Shown here one piece after another: positions 40,927 to 49,800 of a DNA stretch of 64,000 nt. Location: the NCBI RefSeq assembly GCF_900108335.1, contig NZ_FNVT01000015.1, forward strand, positions 1 to 64,000, read 5' to 3'. The translations under genes and the position numbers were made by a program. The first letter of the stretch is position 1; each line of letters begins with the position of its first letter. The notes under the pieces were generated by a model. That model saw only the letters and a list, made by a program, of their open reading frames with translations, made no database searches and was not told the origin of the DNA. The stretch comes from Nonomuraea solani (lineage in GTDB: Bacteria; Actinomycetota; Actinomycetes; Streptosporangiales; Streptosporangiaceae).

Positions 40927-42282
40927 ATGAGCGAACCTCCTTCGTCCCAAAAAAACCGCTTTATCCAGCGATTTGCTGGAATGGGTAGATTTGGCATGGT
41001 CTGGTCGGGCCAGGTCATCACGCTGGTCGGAAATTCGGTTCTCCGCTTTTCCCTCATCATCCAGGCGTGGACCGTCGACCATCAGGCCACCCAGGTCGTG
41101 GCGCTGTCGTTATGCGCGCTGCTGCCCCAGGTGCTGCTGAGCCCCACCGCGGGCGCGCTCGTGGACCGGCTCCGTAAGCGCACCGCCCTGCAGCTCGCCG
41201 ACCTCGGCGGCCTCGTGGCCGTGGGCGCCATGACGGCCGTCTACTTCCTCGGCGACCTGCACCTCTGGCTGGTCTACGTCACCGTCGCGCTGCTCGGCGC
41301 GGCCGCCGCGTTCCAGTACCCCGCCCTGTCGTCGGCCGTGCCGCTGCTGGTGGACAAGGAGCAGCTCCAGCGCGCCAACGGGCTGCTGGCCACCGCCAAG
41401 AGCGTCGCCGACGTGGGCGGTCCCGCCCTGGCCGGGCTGCTCGTGGTGACCGGCGGGCTGGGCGCGGTGCTCTGGGTCGACCTGGTGAGCTTCGCCGTCG
41501 CGCTGCTGACCGTGCGCATCGTGCGCATGGACGGCGACAGCCCCGGCGAGGCCGGAACCCGCAAACGGCTCGGCGCCGACTCCCTCGAAGGACTGCGCTA
41601 CCTGTTCGGCCACCCCGGCCTGCGCGGCCTGATCCTGGTGTTCTTCACGGTCAACCTGGTGATGGTGTTCGGCTTCGCCGTGGTGCAGCCGATGATCCTG
41701 GCCAGGACCGGCAGCGACGTCTCCGCGCTGGCCGGCGTGAACGCCGGGATCGGCGTCGGCGGCATCGCGGGCGGGCTGCTGCTGGCCGCCTGGGGCGGGC
41801 CGAAGAACCGGGTGCGCGGCATGATGCTGGGCGTCGTCGGCATGTGCGTGAGCGCGCAGATCGTGATGTCCATGGTGCACGGCGTCGTCGCCTGGACCGC
41901 CGCCATCCTGGTCGGGGCGCTGATCATGCCGATCGTGAACGGCACGCTCCAGTCGATCATCCAGACCAAGGTGCCGAAGGAGCGGCAGGGGCGCGTCTTC
42001 GGGGCGGTCCTGTTCGTCTCGCAGATCTCCTCACCGCTGGCGATGGCCTGCTCAGGGCCGCTCGCCGACCACGTCTTCGAGCCGCAGGCGGCCGCGGGCA
42101 CGGGCCTGGCGGGGCTGTTGCGGCCGTTCGTCGGCACCGGGCCCGGCAGTGGCATGGCGGCGATGCTGCTGATCGCCGGCCTGCTGGGATCAGGGGCCGC
42201 CCTGTGGGGGCTGGCCCGCCGCGCCATACGCCATATCGACGTGCTGACGCCCGACCTCGAGAAGCAACCCGCGAAAGGCTGA
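40927..42282 (+). CDS. MFS exporter of the NRPS cluster
   Basis: The 451-residue protein is an MFS_3/EntS-like exporter with about 12 helices. It shows FGMVWSGQVITLVGNSVL in helix 1, motif A-like GALVDRLRKRTAL (about 75-87), and loop TKVPKERQGRVFGAVL. Proteins of this group export siderophores and small peptides. It is the first gene of the biosynthetic operon, 1 bp before mbtH, so it probably exports the product and gives self-protection. The start is the ATG at 40927. The 129-bp upstream gap (40798-40926) and the first 130 bp of the gene are AT-rich for this genome and must hold the operon promoter, though I cannot pick one box pair with confidence. Confidence 0.88.
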   Translation: MSEPPSSQKNRFIQRFAGMGRFGMVWSGQVITLVGNSVLRFSLIIQAWTVDHQATQVVALSLCALLPQVLLSPTAGALVDRLRKRTALQLADLGGLVAVGAMTAVYFLGDLHLWLVYVTVALLGAAAAFQYPALSSAVPLLVDKEQLQRANGLLATAKSVADVGGPALAGLLVVTGGLGAVLWVDLVSFAVALLTVRIVRMDGDSPGEAGTRKRLGADSLEGLRYLFGHPGLRGLILVFFTVNLVMVFGFAVVQPMILARTGSDVSALAGVNAGIGVGGIAGGLLLAAWGGPKNRVRGMMLGVVGMCVSAQIVMSMVHGVVAWTAAILVGALIMPIVNGTLQSIIQTKVPKERQGRVFGAVLFVSQISSPLAMACSGPLADHVFEPQAAAGTGLAGLLRPFVGTGPGSGMAAMLLIAGLLGSGAALWGLARRAIRHIDVLTPDLEKQPAKG

Positions 42283-42283
42283 C

Positions 42284-42481
42284 ATGACCACCAACCCCTT
42301 CGAGGACGAGAACGGCGCCTACCTGGTGCTGGTGAACGACGAGAACCAGCACTCGCTCTGGCCGGCCGGCATCGACGTGCCCGCGGGCTGGCGGGTGGCG
42401 CTGGACTCCAGCCCCCGGGCGGAGTGCCTGGCCTACATCGAGACGCACTGGACGGACATGCGGCCCGCGAGCCTCGCGTGA
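42284..42481 (+). CDS. MbtH-like NRPS adenylation chaperone
   Basis: The 65-residue protein has the full MbtH signature: NPFEDENGAYLVLVNDE at the N-terminus, the SLWP motif, then P-x-GW and the C-terminal THWTDMRP. MbtH-like proteins bind adenylation domains and are needed for their folding or activity. It directly precedes NRPS1, whose GTG overlaps its stop by 4 bp, so it probably serves the A domains of this cluster. Confidence 0.97.
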   Translation: MTTNPFEDENGAYLVLVNDENQHSLWPAGIDVPAGWRVALDSSPRAECLAYIETHWTDMRPASLA

Positions 42482-45400
42482 GCGGGCGGGTTCATGAGCT
42501 GTTCGCGGCGCAGGCGGCCCGCACTCCCGGCACGACGGCCCTGGTCTGCGGCGCGGAGCGGCTGACGTACGCCGAGCTCGACGCGCGCTCCTCGGCCCTG
42601 GCGCACGATCTCGCGGGCGTGGCGGGCGGGGTCGTCGGGGTGCGCATGGAGCGCGGCACCGGTCTCGTGATCGCGCTGCTGGCCGTGCTGAAGGCCGGCG
42701 CCGGGTACATGGTGCTCGACCCCGAGTTCCCCGACGAGCGGCTGCGCGGCATGGTGTCCGACACGGGCGCCGCCGCGGTGCTCTCCCCCGAGGGCGTCGA
42801 ACGCCTCCAGGACGCGGCCCGGCACGACGGGGTGGCGTGCGTCATGTTCACCTCCGGCTCCACCGGCCGGCCCAAGGGCGTCGCCGCGCCGCACCTGGCG
42901 ATCACCGCCACGGTGACGGGGCAGGCGTACGTACCGTTCGAGGCGGTGTGGCTGCAGTGCTCGCCGGTGTCGTGGGACGCGTTCGCGCTGGAGCTGTGGG
43001 GGCCGCTGCTGTCGGGCGGGACGTGCGTGCTCTACCCGGGACGGCGGCCCGACCCGGTGGTGCTGGCCCGGCTGATCGCCGAGCACGGCGTGACCAGCAT
43101 GTACCTGTCGAGCAGCCTGTTCAACGTGCTCGTGGACGAGTGCCCGGACGCGCTGGCCGGCGTACGCGACCTGATCGTCGGCGGCGAGGCGCTGTCGCCC
43201 GCGCACGTCGCGCGGGCCCTGGCCCGGCACGCCGAGCTGCGGGTGAGCAACGGCTACGGACCGGTCGAGGGCATGGTCTTCCTGACCACCCACCCGGTGA
43301 CCGCGACCGACGGCCCCATCCCCATCGGCGCGCCGCTGCGGGGCAAACACGTCCGCGTGCTCGACGCGCGCTTACGGCCGGTGGCGGACGGGGAGGCCGG
43401 CGAACTGTACGCGACCGGCGCCGGACTGGCCCTGGGATACGTCGGGCGCCCCGGCCTGACGGCGGAGCGGTTCGTGGCGGATCCCTTCGGGGCTCCTGGT
43501 GAGCGGATGTACCGGACGGGCGACCTGGTCAGGGCCTCCGGCGGCGTGCTGGAGTTCGTGGGCCGGGCGGACGAGCAGGTCAAGGTGCGCGGCTTCCGGA
43601 TCGAGCCGGCGGAGGTCGAGGCCGTCCTGGCCCGGCACCCCTCGGTGGGCCGGGCCTGTGTGATCGCCAGGGAGGACCTCCCGGGCGAGCGGCGGCTGGT
43701 CGCCTATGTGGTGCCGCGCCAGGGTGAGACGGCCGAGGGCGAGACGCTCAGGGGCCATATGGCGGCCGTGCTGCCCGACTTCATGGTGCCGTCGGCGTTC
43801 GTGGTGCTGGACGCGCTGCCGCTGACCGGCACCGGCAAGCTGGACCGGGCGGCGCTGCCCGCGCCCTCCTACGGGAGCGCCGGTTCCGCCGCGCCGCGCG
43901 GCGCGGTCGAGCAGGCGCTGTGCGAGCTGTTCGCCGAGGTGCTGCGGGTGCCCGCGGTCGGCGTGGACGACGACTTCTTCGCGCTGGGCGGCGACTCGCT
44001 GACCGTGGCCCGGCTGCTCAGCAGGATCCACGCCGAGCTGGGCGCGCAGGTCGGCGTCAGGGCGCTGTTCGAGACGCCCACGGTGGCGGGGATCGCCGAG
44101 CACGTGAAGCCCCAGGCCCCTGGCGCCGGAGCGCAGGCGCCGGCCGCCGAAAGACGCGCCGGCGGGATGCCGTTGTCGTTCGCGCAGCGGCGGCTGTGGT
44201 TCCTCGACCGCATCGACGCGGGCGCGGCCTACAACATGCCCATGCTGGTCCGGCTCAGCGGGCCCGTGGACGCGGACGCCCTGCGCGGGGCGCTCGAAGA
44301 CGTCGTGGCCAGGCACGAGGCGCTGCGGACGGTGTTCACCGTGCACGACGGCGAGCCCGGTCAGGTCGTGGTGCCGGCCGGCGAGGCCAGGCCCGGGTTC
44401 GCCGCCGTCGAGGTGCCGGCTGGCGAGCTGGACGCGCGGGTGGCCGAGGCGGCGCGGCACCGGTTCGACCTGGCGGCCGAGCTGCCGATCCACTCCGTGC
44501 TGTTCACCACCGGGTCGGACGAGCACGCGCTGCTGCTGGTCATGCATCACATCGCCACCGACGGATGGTCGCTGCCGCCGTTCATGCGGGACCTGTCGCG
44601 GGCCTACCGGGCGCGGCTCGACGGCGTGCCCGTCGCGTGGCCGTCCCTTCCGATCGGGTACGCCGAGTACGCGGCGCTGCACCGGGAACGGGTGGACGCC
44701 GTCGCCGAAACCGAGCTGGCGTACTGGCGCAAGACCCTGGACCGGCTGCCCGAGCGGCTGGCCCTGCCCCGGGGCAGGCCGGGCACCGAGACGGCCGGCG
44801 CGGCCGGGACGGTGGTCCGGCACGTCGGGGCCGGGTTGCACGCGCGGCTGGCCGAGCTGGGCCGGCGGCGCGGGGCGACGCTGTTCATGGTGTTACAGGC
44901 CGGGCTCGCCGTGGTGCTCGGCAAGGCGGGCGCGGGCACCGACCTGCCCATCGGCGCGCCCGTCGCGGGACGTTCCACCGGCCCGGTGGACGATCTCGTC
45001 GGGTTCTTCGTCAACCTGCTCGTGCTCAGGACCGACCTGTCGGGCGATCCGGCCCTCGGGGAGCTGGTCTCGCGGGTCCGTGAGACGGATCTGGAGGCGT
45101 TCTCGCACCAGGAGGTGCCCTTCGAGCGGGTCGTGCAGGAGCTGAACCCGGTCCGGCGGCCGGGGCGGCATCCGCTGGTGGACGTGGTGCTGGCGCTGCA
45201 GAACAACCTGCGGGCCGAGCTGGCGCTGCCCGGGGTCGAGTCGCGGGTCGAGGTGGTCAGGACCGGCTCGGCCCGGTTCGAGCTGCTGGTGGACGTGACG
45301 GACGACTACGGTCCCGGGGGCGCGCCCGCCGGCATCGCGGTGACCCTCGAATACCGTCTCGACGCCTTCGGCCGGCCGGTGATGGAGTGGCTGGCCGACG

Positions 45401-45807
45401 CCCTGGTAACGGTCCTGGAGGTCATGGCCGCCACGCCGGACGCTCGGGTGTCGGCGGTCGTGCTGCCGGAGGCGCCGGCGGTGCCGCTGGTGCCCGAGGA
45501 GCAGGTCATGACATCGGGCGAAAAAGCGCCCTCCGAACTCGAACGAAAGATCGCGGACGTGTGGGCCGAGGTGCTCGGCGTCCCCCGGGTCGGGGCCGAG
45601 GACGGCTTCTTCGCCCTGGGCGGGAACTCACTGGCGGCCGTGCGGGTCGCGGCCCGGCTGACCGCTCAAGGGCTGCCGGTGACCACCTCCCAGCTCTTCG
45701 CCACTCCCACGGTCGGCGAGCTGGCCGCCGCGCTGGACGGGGCCACCGCCCGGACTGAGCCCGCCATCGCCCGGCTGCCCCGAACCCCCCGCACCCGTAC
45801 CAGTTGA
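42478..45807 (+). CDS. NRPS1: A-T-C-T
   Basis: This 1109-residue NRPS begins directly with an adenylation domain (about 5-475; A3 loop MFTSGSTGRPKG, A10 TGTGKLDRAAL), so it is an initiation module. T1 carries Ser507 in LGGDSL. A condensation domain follows (about 555-975, HHIATDG with His690/His691), then T2 with Ser1051 in LGGNSL. No A domain lies between C and T2, so T2 must be loaded in trans or carry a transferred chain. My by-eye ten-residue pocket code for the A domain is DALYIGGVFK, closest to branched aliphatic (Val-like) codes; its A5 motif GYGPVEG lacks the usual Thr. The GTG at 42478 overlaps the mbtH stop. The next gene starts 11 bp after its stop. Confidence 0.93.
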   Translation: MSGRVHELFAAQAARTPGTTALVCGAERLTYAELDARSSALAHDLAGVAGGVVGVRMERGTGLVIALLAVLKAGAGYMVLDPEFPDERLRGMVSDTGAAAVLSPEGVERLQDAARHDGVACVMFTSGSTGRPKGVAAPHLAITATVTGQAYVPFEAVWLQCSPVSWDAFALELWGPLLSGGTCVLYPGRRPDPVVLARLIAEHGVTSMYLSSSLFNVLVDECPDALAGVRDLIVGGEALSPAHVARALARHAELRVSNGYGPVEGMVFLTTHPVTATDGPIPIGAPLRGKHVRVLDARLRPVADGEAGELYATGAGLALGYVGRPGLTAERFVADPFGAPGERMYRTGDLVRASGGVLEFVGRADEQVKVRGFRIEPAEVEAVLARHPSVGRACVIAREDLPGERRLVAYVVPRQGETAEGETLRGHMAAVLPDFMVPSAFVVLDALPLTGTGKLDRAALPAPSYGSAGSAAPRGAVEQALCELFAEVLRVPAVGVDDDFFALGGDSLTVARLLSRIHAELGAQVGVRALFETPTVAGIAEHVKPQAPGAGAQAPAAERRAGGMPLSFAQRRLWFLDRIDAGAAYNMPMLVRLSGPVDADALRGALEDVVARHEALRTVFTVHDGEPGQVVVPAGEARPGFAAVEVPAGELDARVAEAARHRFDLAAELPIHSVLFTTGSDEHALLLVMHHIATDGWSLPPFMRDLSRAYRARLDGVPVAWPSLPIGYAEYAALHRERVDAVAETELAYWRKTLDRLPERLALPRGRPGTETAGAAGTVVRHVGAGLHARLAELGRRRGATLFMVLQAGLAVVLGKAGAGTDLPIGAPVAGRSTGPVDDLVGFFVNLLVLRTDLSGDPALGELVSRVRETDLEAFSHQEVPFERVVQELNPVRRPGRHPLVDVVLALQNNLRAELALPGVESRVEVVRTGSARFELLVDVTDDYGPGGAPAGIAVTLEYRLDAFGRPVMEWLADALVTVLEVMAATPDARVSAVVLPEAPAVPLVPEEQVMTSGEKAPSELERKIADVWAEVLGVPRVGAEDGFFALGGNSLAAVRVAARLTAQGLPVTTSQLFATPTVGELAAALDGATARTEPAIARLPRTPRTRTS

Positions 45808-45818
45808 GGAGCACGTCC

Positions 45819-46865
45819 ATGGAACTCAGCGTGATGTTCTTCGGTGCGGACGACGCCAGCGCCGCCGGCCATGCCGCCAAATATGACGACATCATGGCCA
45901 TCACCCGGGCCGCCGACCGGCTCGGTTTCACCGCCGTCTGGACCCCCGAACGGCACTTCCAGCAGGTCGGGCAGGTCTTCCCGAACCCGGCCCTGCTCAG
46001 CGCCGCCCTCGCCACCGCCACCGAGCGCATCCACGTGCGCGCGGGCAGCCTCGTGCTGCCCCTGCACCACCCGCTGCGCGTGGCCGAGGACTGGGCCGTC
46101 GTGGACAACCTGTCGCGCGGCCGGGTCGGCGTGTCGGTGGCGACCGGCTGGCACTCGAAGGACTTCGTGCTCGCCCCCGGCGCCTTCGAGGGCCGCAGGG
46201 AGCAGGCGTTCCGCGACCTGGGCCTGCTGCGGCGGTTGTGGGCGGGCGAGGCCGTGGAGTTCACCGACGGGGCGGGCGAGCGGGTGGCGGTGACCTCGCA
46301 GCCGCGCCCCTACTCCCCCGCGCTGCCGCTGTGGACCACCACCTCGGGCAGCCCGCAGACGTGGGAGGCGGCCGGCGGGCTGCGGACGAACATCCTGGGC
46401 GCCACCATCGGCCAGACCCGCGAGGAGCTGGCCGGCAAGATCGAGCGCTACCGGGAGGCGTACACCGCCGCCCCCGAGCAGCCGGGCGCCCCGCCCAGGG
46501 GCACGGTCACGCTCATGGCCCACACCTACACGGGCACCTCCGACGAGCAGGCCAGGGAGCTGGCGGGCGGGCCGCTCAAGGCGTACCTGCGGTCGTACGT
46601 GGCGCAGACGGCGGCCAACAAGGGCGCCGACGGCCGGGCCGCCGCGCTGAGCGAGGCGCAGCTCGGGACGCTCACCGACTTCGCCTTCCAGCGCTACCTG
46701 AACTGGGGCAGCCTGATCGGCTCGCCGGAGACGTGCCGCAAGAACCTGGCGGACCTGGCCGACCTGGGCTGCGACGAGGTGGCCTGCTTCGTGGACTTCG
46801 GGCTCGGCGTGGACGAGGTCCTGGCCGGTCTCGAACGCCTCGCCGACCTGCGGGAGGGCATGTGA
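45819..46865 (+). CDS. NRPS-associated luciferase-like (LLM) monooxygenase
   Basis: The 348-residue protein is a bacterial-luciferase-fold flavin monooxygenase of the MupA/Atu3671 natural-product type, seen as MELSVMFFGADDAS at the start, TAVWTPERHFQQVGQVFPNPA (about 39-59) and VSVATGWHSKDFVLAP (about 107-122). Relatives are often embedded in NRPS or PKS modules and are thought to oxidise carrier-bound intermediates using FMNH2 and O2; here it is free-standing. It sits between the A-less C-T unit of NRPS1 and NRPS2, and the GTG of NRPS2 overlaps its stop, so it is part of the assembly line. Start ATG 45819 has GAGGAG 7 bp upstream. Confidence 0.9.
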   Translation: MELSVMFFGADDASAAGHAAKYDDIMAITRAADRLGFTAVWTPERHFQQVGQVFPNPALLSAALATATERIHVRAGSLVLPLHHPLRVAEDWAVVDNLSRGRVGVSVATGWHSKDFVLAPGAFEGRREQAFRDLGLLRRLWAGEAVEFTDGAGERVAVTSQPRPYSPALPLWTTTSGSPQTWEAAGGLRTNILGATIGQTREELAGKIERYREAYTAAPEQPGAPPRGTVTLMAHTYTGTSDEQARELAGGPLKAYLRSYVAQTAANKGADGRAAALSEAQLGTLTDFAFQRYLNWGSLIGSPETCRKNLADLADLGCDEVACFVDFGLGVDEVLAGLERLADLREGM

Positions 46866-49800
46866 GCGAGCGAACGGTGAAGCCCGGGAGCAGCGCCGGC
46901 CGGTTCGCCGCGCTGAGCGGGGAGCGCCGGGTGGAGCTGCTGCGCCGCCTGGTCGAGGCGGGCCGCCTGGAGGCGATCCCCGACATCGTGCCCCCGCGTG
47001 ATCCGTCCCTTCCGGTGCCGCTCAGCCCGGCGCAGGAGGACCTGTGGGTGTACGAGTCGCTCTATCCGGACACGGCCGCCCTCAACCTGTGCTGCTCGTA
47101 CCACTTCGACACCCCCGTCGACCCCGCCGACCTCGAAGCCGCGCTGACGATCGTGCAGAGTCACCACGACAGCCTGCGCATGCGGATCACGGGTGAGGTG
47201 GGCGACCTGCGGGTGGAGTTCGCGCCCGCCGAGCCGGTCAAGCTGGAGCGGCTCGACCTGCGCGGCACGGGCGTGAGCGTGCATGAGGCGCTGCACGCCT
47301 TCAGCCGCCGCACGTTCGACCTGGACGGCGGGCCCCTGATGCGGGGCCGGTTCATCACCGTGGACGACAAGCGCGCCACGCTGGTGCTGGGGCTGCATCA
47401 CATCGCGACCGACTGGTGGTCCTTCGACGTGCTGCACCGCGAGCTGACCGAGGCCTACCGCGCCGTGCGCGACCGTACCGAGTCGCACCTGCGCCGTCCC
47501 GAGATCCAGTACGCCGACTTCGCCGGCCGGCAGCGGGAGCTGGCGGCGGCCGGGGTGTTCGACGCCCAGCTCGACTGGTGGCGCGGCTATCTGGCCGACC
47601 CGCCCAGGCCGCTGACCGTCGGCCCGGCCGCGCCCGGCGGGGAGTTCGGCGTCCGGCAGATCGCCTTCCGCATCGACGCGCGCACCGAGGCCGCCGTGCG
47701 CGCGCTGGCCAGGGAGCGCGGCGCCACCGTGTACGGCGTGCTGATGACGGCGTTCGCGGTGTTCGCCCACCGCCTGACCGGCGAGCCCGACCTGATCACC
47801 GGCACCCCCGTGGCCAACCGGTCCGCCAAGGGCCTGGACCGCGTCATCGGGTACGTCATGAACTCCCTCCCCATCCGCTGGCGCGTGGACGCCGGAACGA
47901 CGTTCGCCGGCCTGCTGGCCCGGTTCACCACCGAGTTCCCCCAGGTCCTGGCCAACGCCGACGTCCCCGTGGGCCGGATCGTCCAGGCGCTGGACCCGGA
48001 GCGGGTGGCGGGGCGCTCGCCGCTGTTCCAGTGGGTGTTCATGCACCTGCCGCGCCAGGAGAGCGTGGCCCGGCTGAAGGAGATCGCCGACCCGGAGCGG
48101 GTGCACACCGGCGGCGAGCACGACCTGATCGGGATCGTGCGCGACGGTGACGACGGGTTCGAGGCGAGCCTGGAGATCCGCACGGACATGTACGCGCCCG
48201 AGGTCGTCCGGGCCTGGGCGGACACCTTCGCGGCGCTGCTCGCGTCACTGGTGGCGGCGCCGGACGCGCCGGTATCGCTCGCCTCGATGGTGTCGCCGGA
48301 GGAGGCCCGTCGGGCGCTGGCGGAGCTCGACGGCACCGCGTTCGTGCCGCCGCCCGTGAGCCTGCCCGACCTGGTGGCGCGGCAGGCCGAGCGCACGCCC
48401 GACGCGGTGGCGGTGGAGTCGGAGAGCGAGCGGCTGACGTACCGGGAGCTGGTGGAGCGGGCCGACGGGCTGGCCGGGGCGCTGGCCGAGCGCGGGGTCG
48501 GGCCCGAGCGGGTGGTGGCGCTGGCGCTGGGCCGGTCGGTGGCCACGGTGGTGGCGATCCTGGCGGTGCAGCGGGCGGGCGGGGCCTATCTGCCGCTGGA
48601 TCCGGATCATCCGGTGGAGCGGCTGGCGTACCAGATCGCGGACGCGGGGGCGGTGCTGCTGGTCGCGGAGGACGGGGTGCTGCCGGGGCTGGCGGTGGAG
48701 CGGGTCTCGCCCAAAATTTCGCGCTTTGACGCGAAATTTGAGCCTATCGAGCTGCGGAACGCCGCCTACGTGATCTACACCTCCGGCTCGACCGGCCGCC
48801 CCAAGGGCGTCGTGGCCGGCCACGGCGGGATCGCGAGCCTCGCGCACTCCCTGGTGAACCACTTCGGCCTCGACGGCGAGAGCCGGGTGCTGCAGCTCGG
48901 CGCGCCGACGTTCGACATCTCGATGGCCGAGCTGTGCATGGCGTTCGGCTCCGGCGGCACGCTCGTCGTCCCGCCTGACGGGCCGCTGGTGGGCGCGGAG
49001 CTGGGGCGGGTGCTTCAGGCGCGGCGGGTGACGTTCGCGCTGGTCCCGCCGTCGGTGCTGGCCACCGTGCCTGCCGGCGACTACCCGGATTTGCGCGGGT
49101 TGTCGGCCGGTGCCGACGTGTGCCCGCCCGAGCTGGTGGCGGCGTGGCCGGATACGTCCTTCTGGAACGCGTACGGCCCCACCGAGACCACGGTCGCCGC
49201 CAGCGTCAGCGATCCCCTCACCCCGGGCGGCGGGCTTCCGCCCATCGGCCGGCCCCTCACCGGCACCCGCCTGTACATCCTGGACGCCCTGCTGCGCCCA
49301 GTGCCCGTCGGCGTGCCCGGCGAGCTGTACATCGGCGGCGCCGGGGTGGCGCGCGGCTACCTCGGCCGGCCCGGGCTCACGGCCGAGCGCTTCGTCGCCG
49401 ACCCGTACGGCGTGCCCGGCGAACGCATGTACCGCACCGGCGACCTCGCCCACCGGCGCGCCGACGGCCAGGTCCAGTTCCTGGGCCGGGTCGACGACCA
49501 GGTCAAGGTGCGCGGCTTCCGGATCGAACCGGCCGAGATCGAGGCGGTGCTGACGGGTCACGCCCACGTGGCCCAGGCGGCGGTGGCGCTGCGCGACGGC
49601 CGTCTCGTCGCCTACCTCGTCCCCCGGCCGGGCTGTGACACGGGTGCCGTCCTGGCGCACGCCGTGGCGGCGCTGCCCGTGCACATGGTGCCGAGCGAGT
49701 TCGTGGAGCTGGCCGCGCTGCCGCTGACGCCGCAGGGCAAGCTGGACCGGGCCGCCCTGCCCGCGCCGGACCGCACGTCGAGGGCGGTGCGCGAGCCGGT

